From NCBI RefSeq assembly GCF_026151205.1, contig NC_087074.1, positions 16,503,962-16,567,961 of the forward strand: a stretch of 64,000 nt of DNA, read 5' to 3'. A program made the position numbers and the translations under genes. The stretch comes from Bolinopsis microptera (lineage: Eukaryota > Ctenophora > Tentaculata > Lobata > Bolinopsidae). Positions 46,013 through 58,300 of this stretch are shown here, piece by piece; position 1 is the stretch's first letter; every line of letters begins with the position of its first letter. Below the pieces are notes generated by a model. The model was not told the DNA's origin. It was given only the letters and a program-made list of their open reading frames with translations, and did not search any database.

Positions 46013-46379
46013 CTGAAATACAGGGACAATGATTAGATGTTGGGCAACTTTAATTCACAATTCAGTGGTTCACAATGTCTGAATGATTTTCTTTGCAATT
46101 TCAATTTTAGTTCAGAGTAAGTTCAGTGCGGGAGTGAATATGATGTGACACTAACAATAATTGCTTAATACTTCTTTTTGCCCGTTTTAGAAAGATCTCG
46201 AAGTTTTCAGTCTATTGTTATGTAGAGTGATTAAGCACGGTCTGTTATATAATAAAACTCAGTTTTCTGCAGAGCTACCCATCCACATTTACCAAACACT
46301 GACGTAAGACGGGTAACGTATTACTCTATCCCTCTATGATTACATTATAACTTTATATTTTTGGTCTTCCAATGGTTGT
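46013..46379. other. PI4KA intron, no feature
   Basis: Non-coding sequence between the most upstream PI4KA exon in the window and the start of retroelement-derived sequence. The next PI4KA exon upstream was not found, so this intron probably extends through the retroelement block or beyond the window. Confidence 0.5.
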
Positions 46380-47116
46380 GTGAAGGTTAGGTGGCCCAAA
46401 GTGTCACTGCTGGATAGAAACCCTGTGCTGCCGTGAGGTTGTCAGAACTTTGAAAAGGGGTATCCCTGTGGTGCCTCCTTCCAGTTAATCATCAGTCAAC
46501 ATGATGATAGCCACTCCACATCAAGTCCTCCCCTGCTACCTCCACGTGGTGAAGACTGGAAACTGGGCTGTGTCCAGGCTAAATACAGAAAGGGAAACTC
46601 TGAGTCCCGAGGAGCTCAATCACAAAACGTCATTGACTCCTAAACTCTTGGCTCACAAAGGGCTCGGAGACTCATAAATCTTTACTGTGGATTGCACAGT
46701 AGTTAAAGAGGTGTAGGCTGTTACCCTCCAAACCTATTCTACTACGACCCAGTCAGACTGGACCACGCTCTGTTAGATAGGATACAGCTCCCTGTGCCAG
46801 GGTAACCGGTAGTCAGAGGGAGAGTTAGCCCTCGTCAAAGCGGAAATTTTTGTTTCACGCCCTTACTCCCGTACGCTTTGGGTCATAAGCTTAAGTCCTG
46901 CATGGAGCAGGTGAAGATCGAGTAGAGTAAAGTTGAGTGCTAGTGATACAGCCTGATAAACGTTATGTTCACATGTGGTTAACGTTTACATGTTCGAGTT
47001 GGTAAAATGTTCCTGCGGTTTTCCCCAATGTTCCGGTGGCGTGGCATTGGGATTAGTGACCATTTGCCACAGTGAAGGGGACTTCACTGGGTCACTTAGC
47101 CTTTTGAAAAACAGAT

Positions 47117-47740
47117 ATGGTTACAACCAAAAGCACTAGGGTTCAAGCCCCTACCAGGCCTATCGAGGATCAGTACAGTTATGACTCGGTTGTCCTAAAC
47201 CCACATAGTGGACGGGCAGCTGATGATGTGTTTATGAATCCTAGAAAGCCAACAGAAAACATCAAAAAACAAAAAAATAGTGGAGGAGTAGTAAGTTGTA
47301 CAAAGAAGAGTATCATTGGGATACTTAATGTCCGTACTGTGAGGGAGTTTTCTAAACGGCTTGAAATGGTTACTCTTTTCTTGCGCAGTCAGATATCTGT
47401 CCTTGCAATACAAGAACACCGAGTTGTACATGATGAAGAAGTCAAGATAGAGAGGCACAAGAAGGGAGTTCACCTAATATCAACTTCAGCATAGAGAAAC
47501 AGAGCACAAGCGTCTACAGGAGGAGTGGGATTCCTGCTGACTAAACAAGCCTTTAATGCAGTTAGTCTTATCAAGACCTATAGTAAGCGCTGCATGCTTG
47601 TGTCGTTGGACGGAAACCCAAGATTAACCATAATCTCTGTGTATAGTCCAACGGAATCCGCAACTGTCGAAGAAGCCGAAGAGTTTCACGACTGCTTGAG
47701 AGCAGCAGTAAGGGAGGTCCCCTCTCATCATCTACTACTT
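47117..47740 (+). pseudogene. LINE endonuclease, N-terminal half
   Basis: APE-type endonuclease start in two frames separated only by an in-frame TAG at 47492-47494, where a sense codon is expected. It ends at the codons for HHLLL, where the G-tipped element interrupts it, and resumes at 50872 with VVGDLKVNAHLSK after removal of the insert and one target copy. Confidence 0.8.
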
Positions 47741-50700
47741 GGGGGGGGGGGGGGGGGGGTCCAACCCGATCAATTCCGATCATTCCGATCCCGATTTTGG
47801 CCTCATCAACCCTCATATCGGAAAAATCGGGAAAATTTAAATCTTCCCTCTGAGGTTTCTAGGCGATATAGGTAGCTATTTCTGTACTTAAATATGACAA
47901 GAAATCGATTGGTGGTGGTCCCAGAACCCCAAAACGGTATCTTGTTCCAAACAAGAATCGTTTCGTCCGAAAAACAACACAATGTCGTACCAACTCTTGT
48001 TTGACAGAAACATCCACCCCGGTCCACAATTGAAAGAGGTACGGTTGGTAATAACAATCGTAACAAATAGCGAACGCTTTAGTAACTTTTGATTTAAATT
48101 GTCTCCACAATTTGTAACAGGCTATCTGCAGAAATAGGTAGCACGGTTAATGACTATGGTCCTTTCTCAAACTTCCAATCCTCAGTTAGATACAAAGAAT
48201 AGTCTACACAATTTTCAATAACATTAAAAGGGATGAAAATCACTTTATTTATCAAAATCTTTATTTATCATGTAACAACTTTTCCATAGTACTGGAGAGT
48301 AAAACTCTGTTAAACAAAAAAATTCTCGGGCACATTTTGAGTCAGTAACAGTAACATGTCAATATGTTACAGACTCAAATGCGTTTAAAAACATTTTAGT
48401 AACAATAAATTGTGTAAACTGATGAGGAGGAGGAGGAGGACTGAGGAGAAGGAGGACTGAGGAGGACAGAGGAGGAAGACTGAGGAGGACCAGGACGAGC
48501 ACTAGGAGGATGAGGACGAGGAGGATGAGGACGAGGACTAAGGACGATGAGGACGAGGACTAAGGACGAGGAGGAGGACGACTGAGGAGGAGGAGTGATT
48601 AGGAGGAGGACTGATTAGGAGGAGAAGGAAGAGAAGAAGGAGGAGGAGGATGAGGAAGAGAAATGAGGAGGAGGAGGAAAAGGAGGAAGACTGAGGAGAA
48701 AGAGGAGGACCGAGGAGGACTGAGGAGGAGGAGGACTGAAGAGGAGAGGGAGGACTGAGGAAGAGGAGCAGGATTGGTGTGGAGGAAGACGAGAAGGAGG
48801 AGGACGAGAGCGAGGACGAGGAGGAAGACTGAGGAGGAGGACTGTTAAAAAGGAGAAGGACGAGGACTGAGGAGGAGGACTGAGGATGAGGAGAAGGAGG
48901 ACTGGGGGAGGACTAAGGACGAGGAGGACTGAGGAGGAGGACTGAGGATGAGGAGGAGGACTGAGGATGAGGAGGAGGAGAAGGAGGACTAGGGAGGACT
49001 GAGGAAGAGGAGGACTTAGGGAGGACTGAGGAGGAGGAGGACTGAGGAGGATGATGAGGAGGAGGACTGAGGATGAGGAGGAGGAGGACTGGGGGAGGAC
49101 TGATGAGGAGGAGGACTGGGGGAGGACTGAGGAGCAGGAGGATGACTTAGGAGTAGGAGGAGAAGGAGGAGAAGGAGGAAAAGGATGAGAGGGAGGAGGA
49201 GGACTGAGGAGGAGGAGGAGGACTTAGGAGTAGGAGGAGAAGAAGGAGAAGGAGGACTGGCGAGGAGGAAGACTGACGAGGAGGAGAAGGACTGCGGAGG
49301 AGGAGGAGGACTGAGGAGAAGGAGGAGGAGGAGGACTGACGAGTAGGAGGAAGAAGAGGACTGAGGAGGAACAAGATGACGACTGAAGAGGATGAGGAGG
49401 ATGAGAAGGAGGACTGGAGGAGGACTGAGGAAGAGGAGGACTTGGGGAGGAGGATGAGGACGATGAGACTGATGAGGAATGAGGAGGAAGACTGAGGAGG
49501 ATGAGGACGAGGACTAAGGACGAGGACTAGGAGGATGAGGACAAGGGCTAATGAAGAGGAGGAGGACGACTGAGGAGGAGGACTGATTAGGAGGAGAAGG
49601 AAGAGGAGAAGGAGGAGGAGGATGAGGAGGAGGACTGAGGAGGAGGATGAGGAGGATGAGGACTGAGGAGGACTGAGGAGGAATACTGAAGAGGACGAGG
49701 ACTAAGGACGAGGAAGAGGCGGAGGACGACTGAGGAGGAGGATTGATTAGGAGGAGAAGAAAGAGGAGAAGGAGGAGTAGGAGGAGGAGGAGAAGGAGGA
49801 GGATTAGGACTGGGGGAGGACTGAGGAGGAGGATAAGGAGGAGGAGGACTAAGGACGAGGATGAGGACGAGGACGATTATGAGGAGGACAGAGGATGAGG
49901 ACTGATGAGGAGGAGAAGGAGGAGGATGAGGAGGAGAAGGAGGAGGAGGACTGGGGGAGGACTCAGGAGGAAGAGGATGATGACTGAGGAGGAGGATGAG
50001 GACTCAGGAGGAGGACTCAGGAGGTGGACTCAGGAGGTGGAGGAGGATGAGAAGGACTCAGGAGGAGGAGGACTAAGGAGAACTGATGGGGAGGAGAAGG
50101 AGGATCAGGAGGAGAAATGAGGATGAGGAGGAGGAGAAGGAGAAGGAGAAGGACTGGGAGTAGGACTGAGGAGGAGAAGGGGATTGAGGAGGAGGGTGAG
50201 GAGGACTGAGGAGAAGGACGAGGACGAGGAGTCAGGAAGAGGACTGAAGAGGACTGAGGAGGAGAAGGACTCAGGAGGAGGAAGACTTAGGAGGAGGAGG
50301 AGGAGGACATCTAAATGTTTTGTCTGTTTTTGTCCGCCCTACTTTTTGTCCGTTTTGAAAATACAGGGTACCGAACGGACACAAAACATGATCCCCCAGC
50401 CAAGCATGTGTTACGATACAAATGTACTTGACTATACATTTAAGGTGCAGTGTACTAGTGATATTATGGTATGTTTAAAGACCGGACCACAAAATATAAC
50501 CCTAGTGTTGTACTAATACATAATAACAAGTAACAGGGATAAAATTAATGAGCAGAAACAATCGATCTCACGTCAAGAGGCCAAAGCACTCGGGTCTGGG
50601 AGTACATGACAACTCCAACTAGTAGTGAGCATACTAGCCCCTGCAGTGGAAAACACATAAAACATACTATTGGAATGTCCAATTAGTTCGTTTTCTCATA

Positions 50701-50864
50701 ACAATATAGCATATGTAGGGGTTTTTTATCACTTCCTCACTTCTGAGAGGTTTTAGAGATCGATTCTCTAAAATTTCTCAATTTTCCGATTTTTCCGATT
50801 TTTCCGATTCCGATTTTGGCCTCATCAACCCTCATATCGGACATCGGGTTGGACCCCCCCCCCC
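47741..50864. mobile_element. 3.1-kb G-tipped non-autonomous element, TSD ACTACTT
   Basis: The left end is 19 G followed by TCCAACCCGAT. The right end, reversed, is 11 G and TCCAACCCGAT. ACTACTT flanks it at 47734-47740 and 50865-50871. Removing the element and one target copy restores the LINE endonuclease frame exactly. A direct repeat of CCGATTTTGGCCTCATCAAC occurs just inside both ends. The core is the purine-rich satellite at 48422-50310. No protein of its own is visible. Confidence 0.88.
48422..50340. repeat. Purine-rich satellite within the G-tipped element
   Basis: About 1.9 kb of nearly pure A/G on the plus strand (GAGGACTGAGGAGGAGGA types), ending with the cap block CATCTAAATGTTTTGTCTGT seen in the satellite at 36380-38080. 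Open frames through it are repeat artefacts. Confidence 0.9.
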
Positions 50865-50871
50865 ACTACTT

Positions 50872-52906
50872 GTAGTAGGAGATCTTAAAGTTAATGCTCA
50901 CCTCAGCAAGTTGAATGGTGAAGATACGGGATGGTACTGGCATCAAGTGACCAATCGTAATGGTCATCTGCTCAGGGATACACTGCTGGAGGGAGAGTTA
51001 GAGGCGACGAATCATCGTTTTCAGAACAGTCCTGGTAAGCAGTGGACTCACCTCTCAGATGGAGTACTAACTAGGAGCCAGATTGACTATGTCCTGGTAC
51101 GGAAGAAGTGGAGGAGCTCAATAAAGAACACCGAGCCATGCAACTCTTTAAATTCCCTGGGCTCTGACCATCGGGCAGTACTCGCAACTGTAAAGCTCAG
51201 TCTTCGAAAGAGCATAAGTCCACCACGGGTCACACGTTACGACTTCAGTCGTCTCAAAACTGATCAAGAGTTACAGATCAAGTATGGAGTTGAAGTTAGA
51301 AATAGGTATAGAGGTATAGTGCACTCTTGAGTGAGGAACAACTAGATCTAGGTCCTACTAATGACGTCACCACTAAGTATGGAAAGTTTATTGAAGCAGT
51401 GAAGTATGCAAATAGGAAGCATCTTCCACATAAACCTAAGAAGCGGTATGACGATCCTGCCAACGACCCAAGAGTAGAGGAAGCCAGAAGCAAATTGTTT
51501 GCTGCCAAGGAGACCTACCATCTGGATCCTTGTGAAGACAACAGACAGACAGTTGCCGAGGAGAAAGACACTCTCTCTGCATGCTACCGTATTGTGGAGG
51601 AAGAGCTGCTTAAACAGAAAATAAGTAAAGCTGAAAACGCAGCCGATAGATGCAAGAACAAATGGGAGTCAGTGGGAGAAAGAAGAAGCCATGTGGTCTT
51701 GTAGAAGGAGGTAGTAGAGAGGGTAGATTGAGAGCCTGGAAAGACTACTTTACCAAGCTACTTGGACAACCTCCAGTAGTTCCAAACGAAGAAGTGGACA
51801 TACCAGCCGTACATCCACCACAAAACATCAGTGTGGATAAGTTCACCAAGACCGAACTGGAGGAGGCTACGAAATCGATTAAAGAAGGAAAGGCATTTGG
51901 AGAGGATGGAGTTGCCCCTGAAGTACTGAAGAGGGTAGATGTTGATGATTTGATCCTTGACTTCTGCAATAAAGCACTAGTTGATGGCGATGTTCCTGAC
52001 CAATGGAAGCACCTTAACATCGTGCCTGTTCCAAAGAAAGGGAATTTGACCAAAGTAGATAACTACAGAGGTATTGCACTGACATCTATAGTGAGTAAGA
52101 CTCTCAATAAGATGATACTGAACAGGATCAAACCTGCCATGGAAGACATCTTAAGGATCAATCAGAACGGATTCAGAGAGAGTAGGTCAACAACTAGTCA
52201 TATTCTTGGCCTGAGAAGGGTATTCGAGGGAGCCCGGGATAAAGATCTGACCGCGGTAATGCTCTTCATTGATTTCAAGAAGGCATTCGGCAGCGTACAC
52301 CGTGGACACCTCATGAAGATCCTCCTGGCATATGGAATTCCCAAGGAGATTGTAGGCTTGATACAAAGAATGTATGCAGATACATTTGCTCGTGTGATTA
52401 CCAATGATGGTCTGAGTGAAGCATTCCTCATTCTAGCAGGAGTGATGCAGGGAGACACTTTGGCGCCTTACCTATTCATAATCGTAATTGACTACATTAT
52501 AAGGGTGTCCCTAGAGGGTAGGGACTTTGGGTTTACTCTTCACCCTAGAAGAAGCTGTCGCTATCCGGCTGTCAAGGTCACTGATGCGGACTTTGCTGAC
52601 GACCTTGCTCTTATAACAGATAGTGTTGCGGAGGCACAAGATTTCCTCAGGAGTCTGGAACTGGCGGCCAACTCAGTTGGACTCCACCTCAACGAGGGGA
52701 AAACTAAGTACATGGGAATCAACATAAGAGATGATGATAACCCGACTCTGGTTGCTGGGAGTGGGAAGAACATTGAGAAAGTCGATGACTTTGTATATTT
52801 GGGTAGTAGAATGAAGAGTTCGGAGAAGGACTTCGAAGTGAGGAAAGCTAAGGCATTGGGGAGCGTGTCACCAGATGAAACTTGTATGGAAGTCGGATAT
52901 GCGTAG
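50872..52906 (+). pseudogene. LINE endonuclease C-terminus and reverse transcriptase, frame-broken
   Basis: Three overlapping frames (50911-51330, 51327-51704, 51650-52906) together cover the rest of the endonuclease, the linker and reverse transcriptase motifs 0-7. The FADD box at about 52590 is intact. The C-terminal part after RMKSSEKDFEVRKAKAL ends early near the MITE insertion, so no full polyprotein can be made. Confidence 0.85.
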
Positions 52907-52934
52907 AGATCTCAAGATACGAATAGATTGTTTG

Positions 52935-53064
52935 CAGGGACAAAAGGAAATCGAGGCATGTGCGGGATCGCGATTTTTCCCATTCTTTGCGACACATTTT
53001 ATGTCGTCTGTTTGGCTCTACCGCGATTTTTGACCAAAATAATCGCGATTTTCTTTTGTCCCTG
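52935..53064. mobile_element. 130-bp hAT-type MITE, TSD ATTGTTTG
   Basis: The ends CAGGGACAAAAG and CTTTTGTCCCTG are inverted repeats with the CAGGG start usual for hAT. The 8-bp duplication ATTGTTTG lies at 52927-52934 and 53065-53072. The interior includes a further inverted stretch around ATCGCGATTTTT and no coding sequence. Confidence 0.9.
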
Positions 53065-53072
53065 ATTGTTTG

Positions 53073-53507
53073 TACATTTTCTGTTTGTTTGGGGACCAGC
53101 TTTTGGTACACTGGTTAAATGTTTACTAATATTGAAATATTACATTAGAATTAGATAAATATAGATATCTGTAATAGAACATACCACTATTTCCAAAAAA
53201 TGAAACGCTGTACCGTAGCACACAACACAAAAAGTAAAACTACTGGTAAGGCGTCCTCAGAAAAAGAAAACCCTACATATACATTATACCTAGCCTTGAT
53301 GAGACCTGCTCCGCGATTGCTATTCAGCGATGTGTGCTCCACAAGTTATCACATACCTGAGTTACAATCACGGTTGCAGTTTTATAACTCTAAATTAAAA
53401 TTTCTTCGTTATCGGTCGAAATTAACAAATACACGCATCAGCTATAAATAAGATCCATACACACATTTAAATCAAAGTAATTATATAGATATAAAAAACA
53501 CTGGATG
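53073..53507. other. Retroelement 3' region and unassigned AT-rich sequence
   Basis: The first 40 bases continue the RTE-like LINE. The rest has no recognisable feature; the short frame at 53200-53451 has no family resemblance. Confidence 0.45.
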
Positions 53508-54488
53508 TTACACCTTAATCTTATCTACACTGAAAATCTTGCCGTCTCTAATATAATGATACTTTGTTGGCTGAGCAGTGATCATTTCCTCTACTTTGAC
53601 AACAAGTTTCTGATGAGCTGCTCTCTCCTCCTTGCTTCTGTCAGGTGTGATGTACCATGTGTAGTACGCTGTACATTTAGATTTCTTTAAATTTCTTGCT
53701 CGAGCAAGAACCATTTTTACTGATTCCGCACAAGCCAATGTCACTTTTATCGGTCTCGGTTTACCACTGCCTGAAGTTGTTTTAGTCCCTATCGAATGTG
53801 CTGCCACAACTTTAGGATCACATCCTGATGATTCCCAAATCAATTCAATCACCTCTTCTGCCACTAAGTGTGGATCAGGGGAGTAATTCTCCGGTACATC
53901 GTAGATAATGAAATTCTAACTACTGATGTCATATTCAACTACGGTTTTTACAGCTGTCTTTATACTGTTGATCGACGGAGTACTTGTAGATATCTTGCAG
54001 TTCTTCTTCACGATGTCGCTCGCGCTCCAGGCTGTTTTCATCTCGGTATGAACAGTTGTTTTAGAAGAGTCGAGTTGCTCCTGATGCTGTTTGATCTGGT
54101 CTTTCTGATAGTTAAGCTGATCTGATTTAAGTTTGTCTATCGTACTGGCCGCACTTTCACATAGTTCAAGATTACTAGTCATCAGCTTAGAAAGATTCTC
54201 AACTGCAGTAGCCAAGGGATCTTTATTTACGGCCATCAATATCGAATGGTTCAGTTCTGTAACGCTTTGTCCTTTTGACATCTTCAAAATCTCATTCATC
54301 GCTAACGATAACTCCTTTTCAAATCTGTTCAGATGTTCGACGGAAAAATCCATTTTACAAAAGGTAAGGCGTACAGCACGACGTGTCGGTGTAACAGCAA
54401 GTTGAGATAACACTACCGACAACAGAGCAATTAAAGTGTTGCAAAAGCTAGAATAAAATATTGTAACTGTATACCGTGTACGATGCAT
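53508..54488 (-). pseudogene. L1-type LINE ORF1 with an internal stop (antisense to neighbours)
   Basis: A minus-strand frame runs from 54488 to 53916, reaches TAG, then continues in the same frame to 53508. The N-terminal half is a coiled coil (ENLSKLMTSNLELCESAAST). After the TAG comes IYDVPENYSPDPHLVAEEV, then an RRM-like fold (RPIKVTLACAESVKMVL) and the typical ending YHYIRDGKIFSVDK. This is the layout of L1/jockey ORF1 proteins that chaperone the retroelement RNA. The matching ORF2 is absent, so it is a fragment. Confidence 0.75.
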
Positions 54489-54517
54489 TTTCCGCTACCG
54501 AGTGAACACTTGGAATC

Positions 54518-55396
54518 TTGGATATTATGGTAGATGAAACAGCTACAGACAGCCGAATGTTCAGGAAAGAAAAAATAGCAGATGCGACTAAAATCATAGA
54601 ACTACAAGAGAAGTTACTCTCTAAGCAAGAAGAAGACATGGCAAAAATCAGTGATTTGCAGGAGAAGTTAGCTTTGAAGAAAGATGAATCGCAGCTGCCC
54701 AATTTACGGCTTGATGAGATCTGCAGCTTGCTAAAACTTGGAAAATGCCCACACGGTGTCAGTGGTAAAACGCCAAGTAATGATCAATCAGCATGCAAAA
54801 TGTTCCACCCTCCACGCTGCTCTAAGTTCATTAAAAATAGTACCCACAGAAAGTTTGGCTGTAGGCGTGGTGATAAATGCAAATTTTTTCATCCCCAACA
54901 CTGTCCAACATCCTTGTCTGATAAGTCTTGTTACGATGAGGAATGCTTATTAGTTCACACTGTTGGTACTAAACGACACAAACCCAAGGAGCGTGATTCC
55001 TACAGAAGAGACATCTCTGATAACAGAACTTCCAATGATCAGAAAAATAAAGAGAATAACAACAATAAAAGGACGCGCTCTTCTTCTCAGTCTCATACTA
55101 AGTCAACACCCCATCATGAGAACAAGGATTTTTTAGAGATTCGATCCCTTCTGACGAACTTCCAGACCACTTTTCAGAAAGAGATCGAAAACATAAAATC
55201 CAGTATTGTGACTCAGGAGAACAGAATTGCCTCGCTCTTCCCCAGTGCCAACCAGCACATCATCAGGCAGTTCGTCCCTCACGGTCCTCCAAGCCAGAAC
55301 ATCATGTTCCAACATCCTGTTCCCCAGTTCCAACCGCAGAGTCGTTTTCCTCCTCCCCAAGCGAACTGGTCGAACATTCTAGCATCTGGCTGCTAA
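54518..55396 (+). CDS. LINE ORF1: coiled coil plus CCCH-type zinc fingers
   Basis: 292 residues, uninterrupted. Residues 15-60 form a heptad-rich coiled coil (IIELQEKLLSKQEEDMAKIS). Residues about 75-150 contain Cys/His clusters (CPHGVSG, CKMFHPPRCSKF, CRRGDKCKFFHPQHC, CYDEECLLVH) typical of CCCH RNA-binding fingers found in some LINE ORF1 proteins. A basic, Asn/Ser-rich linker follows, then another helix and a Pro/Gln-rich tail. The likely role is RNA binding and particle assembly. Its stop overlaps the ORF2 frame by a few bases. Confidence 0.8.
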   Translation: MDIMVDETATDSRMFRKEKIADATKIIELQEKLLSKQEEDMAKISDLQEKLALKKDESQLPNLRLDEICSLLKLGKCPHGVSGKTPSNDQSACKMFHPPRCSKFIKNSTHRKFGCRRGDKCKFFHPQHCPTSLSDKSCYDEECLLVHTVGTKRHKPKERDSYRRDISDNRTSNDQKNKENNNNKRTRSSSQSHTKSTPHHENKDFLEIRSLLTNFQTTFQKEIENIKSSIVTQENRIASLFPSANQHIIRQFVPHGPPSQNIMFQHPVPQFQPQSRFPPPQANWSNILASGC

Positions 55397-58300
55397 ACAT
55401 TCAATCATTTAACCCTAGCGCCCATAGCACCTCCAGATGGAAAGCCTCTTACCTTGAAGACGAATTAAGAAAGGAACAAGCCAAGAACCACACTGTTCCA
55501 TTAATCGCCTTTAACAGAGACATGGCTTAAGTCTTACATTGAGGATGCTCAACTTGAAATTCCGGGTTACTCTCTGTTCAGAAGTGATAGAGAAGCTAGG
55601 GTTGGAGGTGGAGTTTTACTTTATACACATGATGAACTCCCCATAACTAACGTCCAGACATATGATGATAGATACTGTCAGGCTTTGATGTGTACCAGCG
55701 AATCTGAAAAGTCGATCATTTGTGTTCTATATCGCCCACCCGAGTGTCCAGTTCCCAGTTTTAAATCATGTTTGGACTTCATTGACCAGTACATTGCCAG
55801 TGGCGATGGCGAATACCGGCTATCACTTCTTGGAGACTTTAATATTCCCCTCATTGGCTGGTCCACTAATTCTATCTTACCCGGTGGTTCCTCATGTTCA
55901 ACTTACAGTGCAGCTCTTTTACTTGACTTCATGTCTGAGAATCTATGTACTCAACATGTGCTGGAACCCACCCGACTCAGAAATGTATTAGATCTGTACA
56001 TTTCAAACTCAGAGGATCTAGTTTCTCACGTCTCTATTTCGGACACTCCACTATCAGATCACAGACGTGTAGAGATATTTTTGTCTTACAATCCTTGTTC
56101 TCCTACTCATTCAGATCCTCCGGATTTCATTGATTCTTCGTTTAGAAGCTTAGACTTTAATAAAGCAGATTTTTCATCGATCAATGACATGCTCTCATCT
56201 GTTGACTGGGCTCAACTCATCAACCTTTGCGACAAAGAGGATTTTCCAGAGCTATTCACTCTTATTACTCTACAAATCTGCCAGATTGGCTGTCCGAAGA
56301 AGATCCCTCCCAAAACCCAAACTCGCTCATCTGTGCGCATCCCCTCTCGCAGAAAACGAAAGCTTCAAACCCAGCTAGAGGCTGCAAAAATTAATCCTCA
56401 TAGCCCTCCCACACAGATTGAATCTTTGAACCGGAAACTTGCTCTCGCTCATATGGATATTCGTGATGCCATCAACCAGGATCTCCTGTACCGTGAACAG
56501 CAAGCCGTAAGCAAGGTAAAAGAAAATCCCAAGTATTTCTATAGTTACGCTAAGAAATTTTCGAAGAAGAAAAGCAACATCAGCATGCTTTTTGATGGAA
56601 ACGGTGCCATCAAATCAAATCCAAAAGATATTGCCAACCTCTTGCAGAATCAGTTCTTGTCAGTATTCAGTGATCCTTCGAAAACTCGGATCGACTCTGC
56701 TTCTTTCAGTCCCCCTCCAATCAAGCATCCTTTTACTGACGATATGCTGAATTTCTCCGTGGACGACATCATTAAGGCCATTGAAGACATCAAACCTAAT
56801 GCTGCATCAGGTCCTGACGAAATTCCAGTCACCCTTCTCAAGAACTGCAAGAAAGCCCTAGCAGAACCAATGCACATCATCTGGTCCCGCTCTTTAGTTA
56901 CTGGGGAGGTCCCTAGTTTCTATAAGTTCTCACACGTATTTCCTCTCCACAAGAAGGATAGTCGAGCCAAACCAGCTAACTACCGACCTATATCACTCAC
57001 CTCTCATGTGGTTAAAGTATACGAGAGGGTGATAAGAAAAAAGCTGGTAAACTATTTGGAGATCAACAACCTCATATGTAGTAAGCAGCACGGATTTAGA
57101 TCTGGCCGGAGTTGCCTTACTCAACTTCTCCACCATTTTGATGACGTTTTGGATTCTCTGAGCAACAATTCAGATTTTGATTCAATATACCTCGACTATG
57201 CCAAGGCTTTCGATAAAGTCGATCACAAACTCCTACTGAGAAAGCTCCAACTCTATGGAATCCATCCTAAAATCATAAAGTGGATAGAATCTTTCCTCTC
57301 AGACCGGAAACAAGCAGTTGTTGTTGACGGTCATCTGTCCATCCTTGCACTGATAATCAGCGGAGTTCCACAAGGTACTGTTTTGGGGCCGATCCTTTTC
57401 TTGATTTTTATCAATGATATCGAACATTGTATCATGCACTCTATAATTCGATGTTTTGCTGATGACACTCGCATATCCATTGCTATCAAATCGGAGCATG
57501 ACGTCAAGCTCCTCCAAGAAGATCTGCAAAATGTCATTGACTGGTCTGAAAGAAATAATATGGCCCTTCACAAAGACAAATTTGAGTACATGTGTCATAA
57601 ATTCAACCACCAATATGTACTATCTGAACTTCCATTTGTGGTTGAACACTATCAATACTCAGTTTCCAAAGACACTATACTTGAGCCAATACATCAGCTC
57701 AGGGATTTAGGCGTCATAGTGTCAAGTGATCTCTCTTGGTCCCCTCACATACGAGCCATTGCAGATAAAGCTCGCCAAAAAGCATCATGGGTTCTCAGTG
57801 TATTTCACACACGATCTCACTCCATCATGCTGACGCTATACAAATCAATGGTTCGAAGTCTGATTGAATATTGCTGTCCATTATGGCATCCCTCAAAAAT
57901 CAGCGATATCCAAGAACTGGAGAGTGTACAGAAAGCATTCACCGCCAGAATATCAGGAATGCGCGATCTCCACTACTGGGATCGCCTGGTCTATCTATCT
58001 CTGATGTCTCTTCAACGAAGGCGGGAGCGATTCATCATTCTCCATATGTGGAAAATCCTCCACGGAAAGACCAGCAATGATCTGAACGTTCTATTTGTTT
58101 CACGCCCAAGGCTTGGAAACCTTGCAGTAATTCCATCAAAACGTAGAACCAGTTCAACAGCAAACCTCACCTTGTTTGACAACTCATTTGCAGTTCAGGG
58201 ACCTAAATTGTGGAATGCAATCCCCTACCATCTGAATGTCATTCAAGATCTAGAGCACTTCAAAGATAAGCTCACAAAGTTCATGTTGTCTCTCCCTGAT

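Larger units (their letters stand above)
46380..53110 (+). mobile_element. Decayed RTE-like LINE, split by two later insertions
   Basis: The endonuclease begins near 47330 (IGILNVRTVREFSKRLEMV, LAIQEHRVVHDEE) and continues after the insertion with SDGVLTRSQIDYVLV and LGSDHRAVL. The reverse transcriptase is at about 51830-52850 (NYRGIALTSIVSKTLNKMIL, AVMLFIDFKKAF, AGVMQGDTLAPYLFI, DADFADDLALI). Damage includes an in-frame TAG at 47492, an 8-bp duplication (GGTATAGA) at about 51303 and a frame loss at about 51670. The 3.1-kb G-tipped element sits in the endonuclease and a 130-bp hAT MITE near the 3' end. The start near 46380 is approximate, judged from non-intronic-looking GC-richer sequence. 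Confidence 0.8.

Noticed and set aside
48422-50516. Arg/Glu-rich and Ser/Pro-rich frames in the purine satellite
   Set aside because: Low-complexity repeat translation with no start context or conservation.
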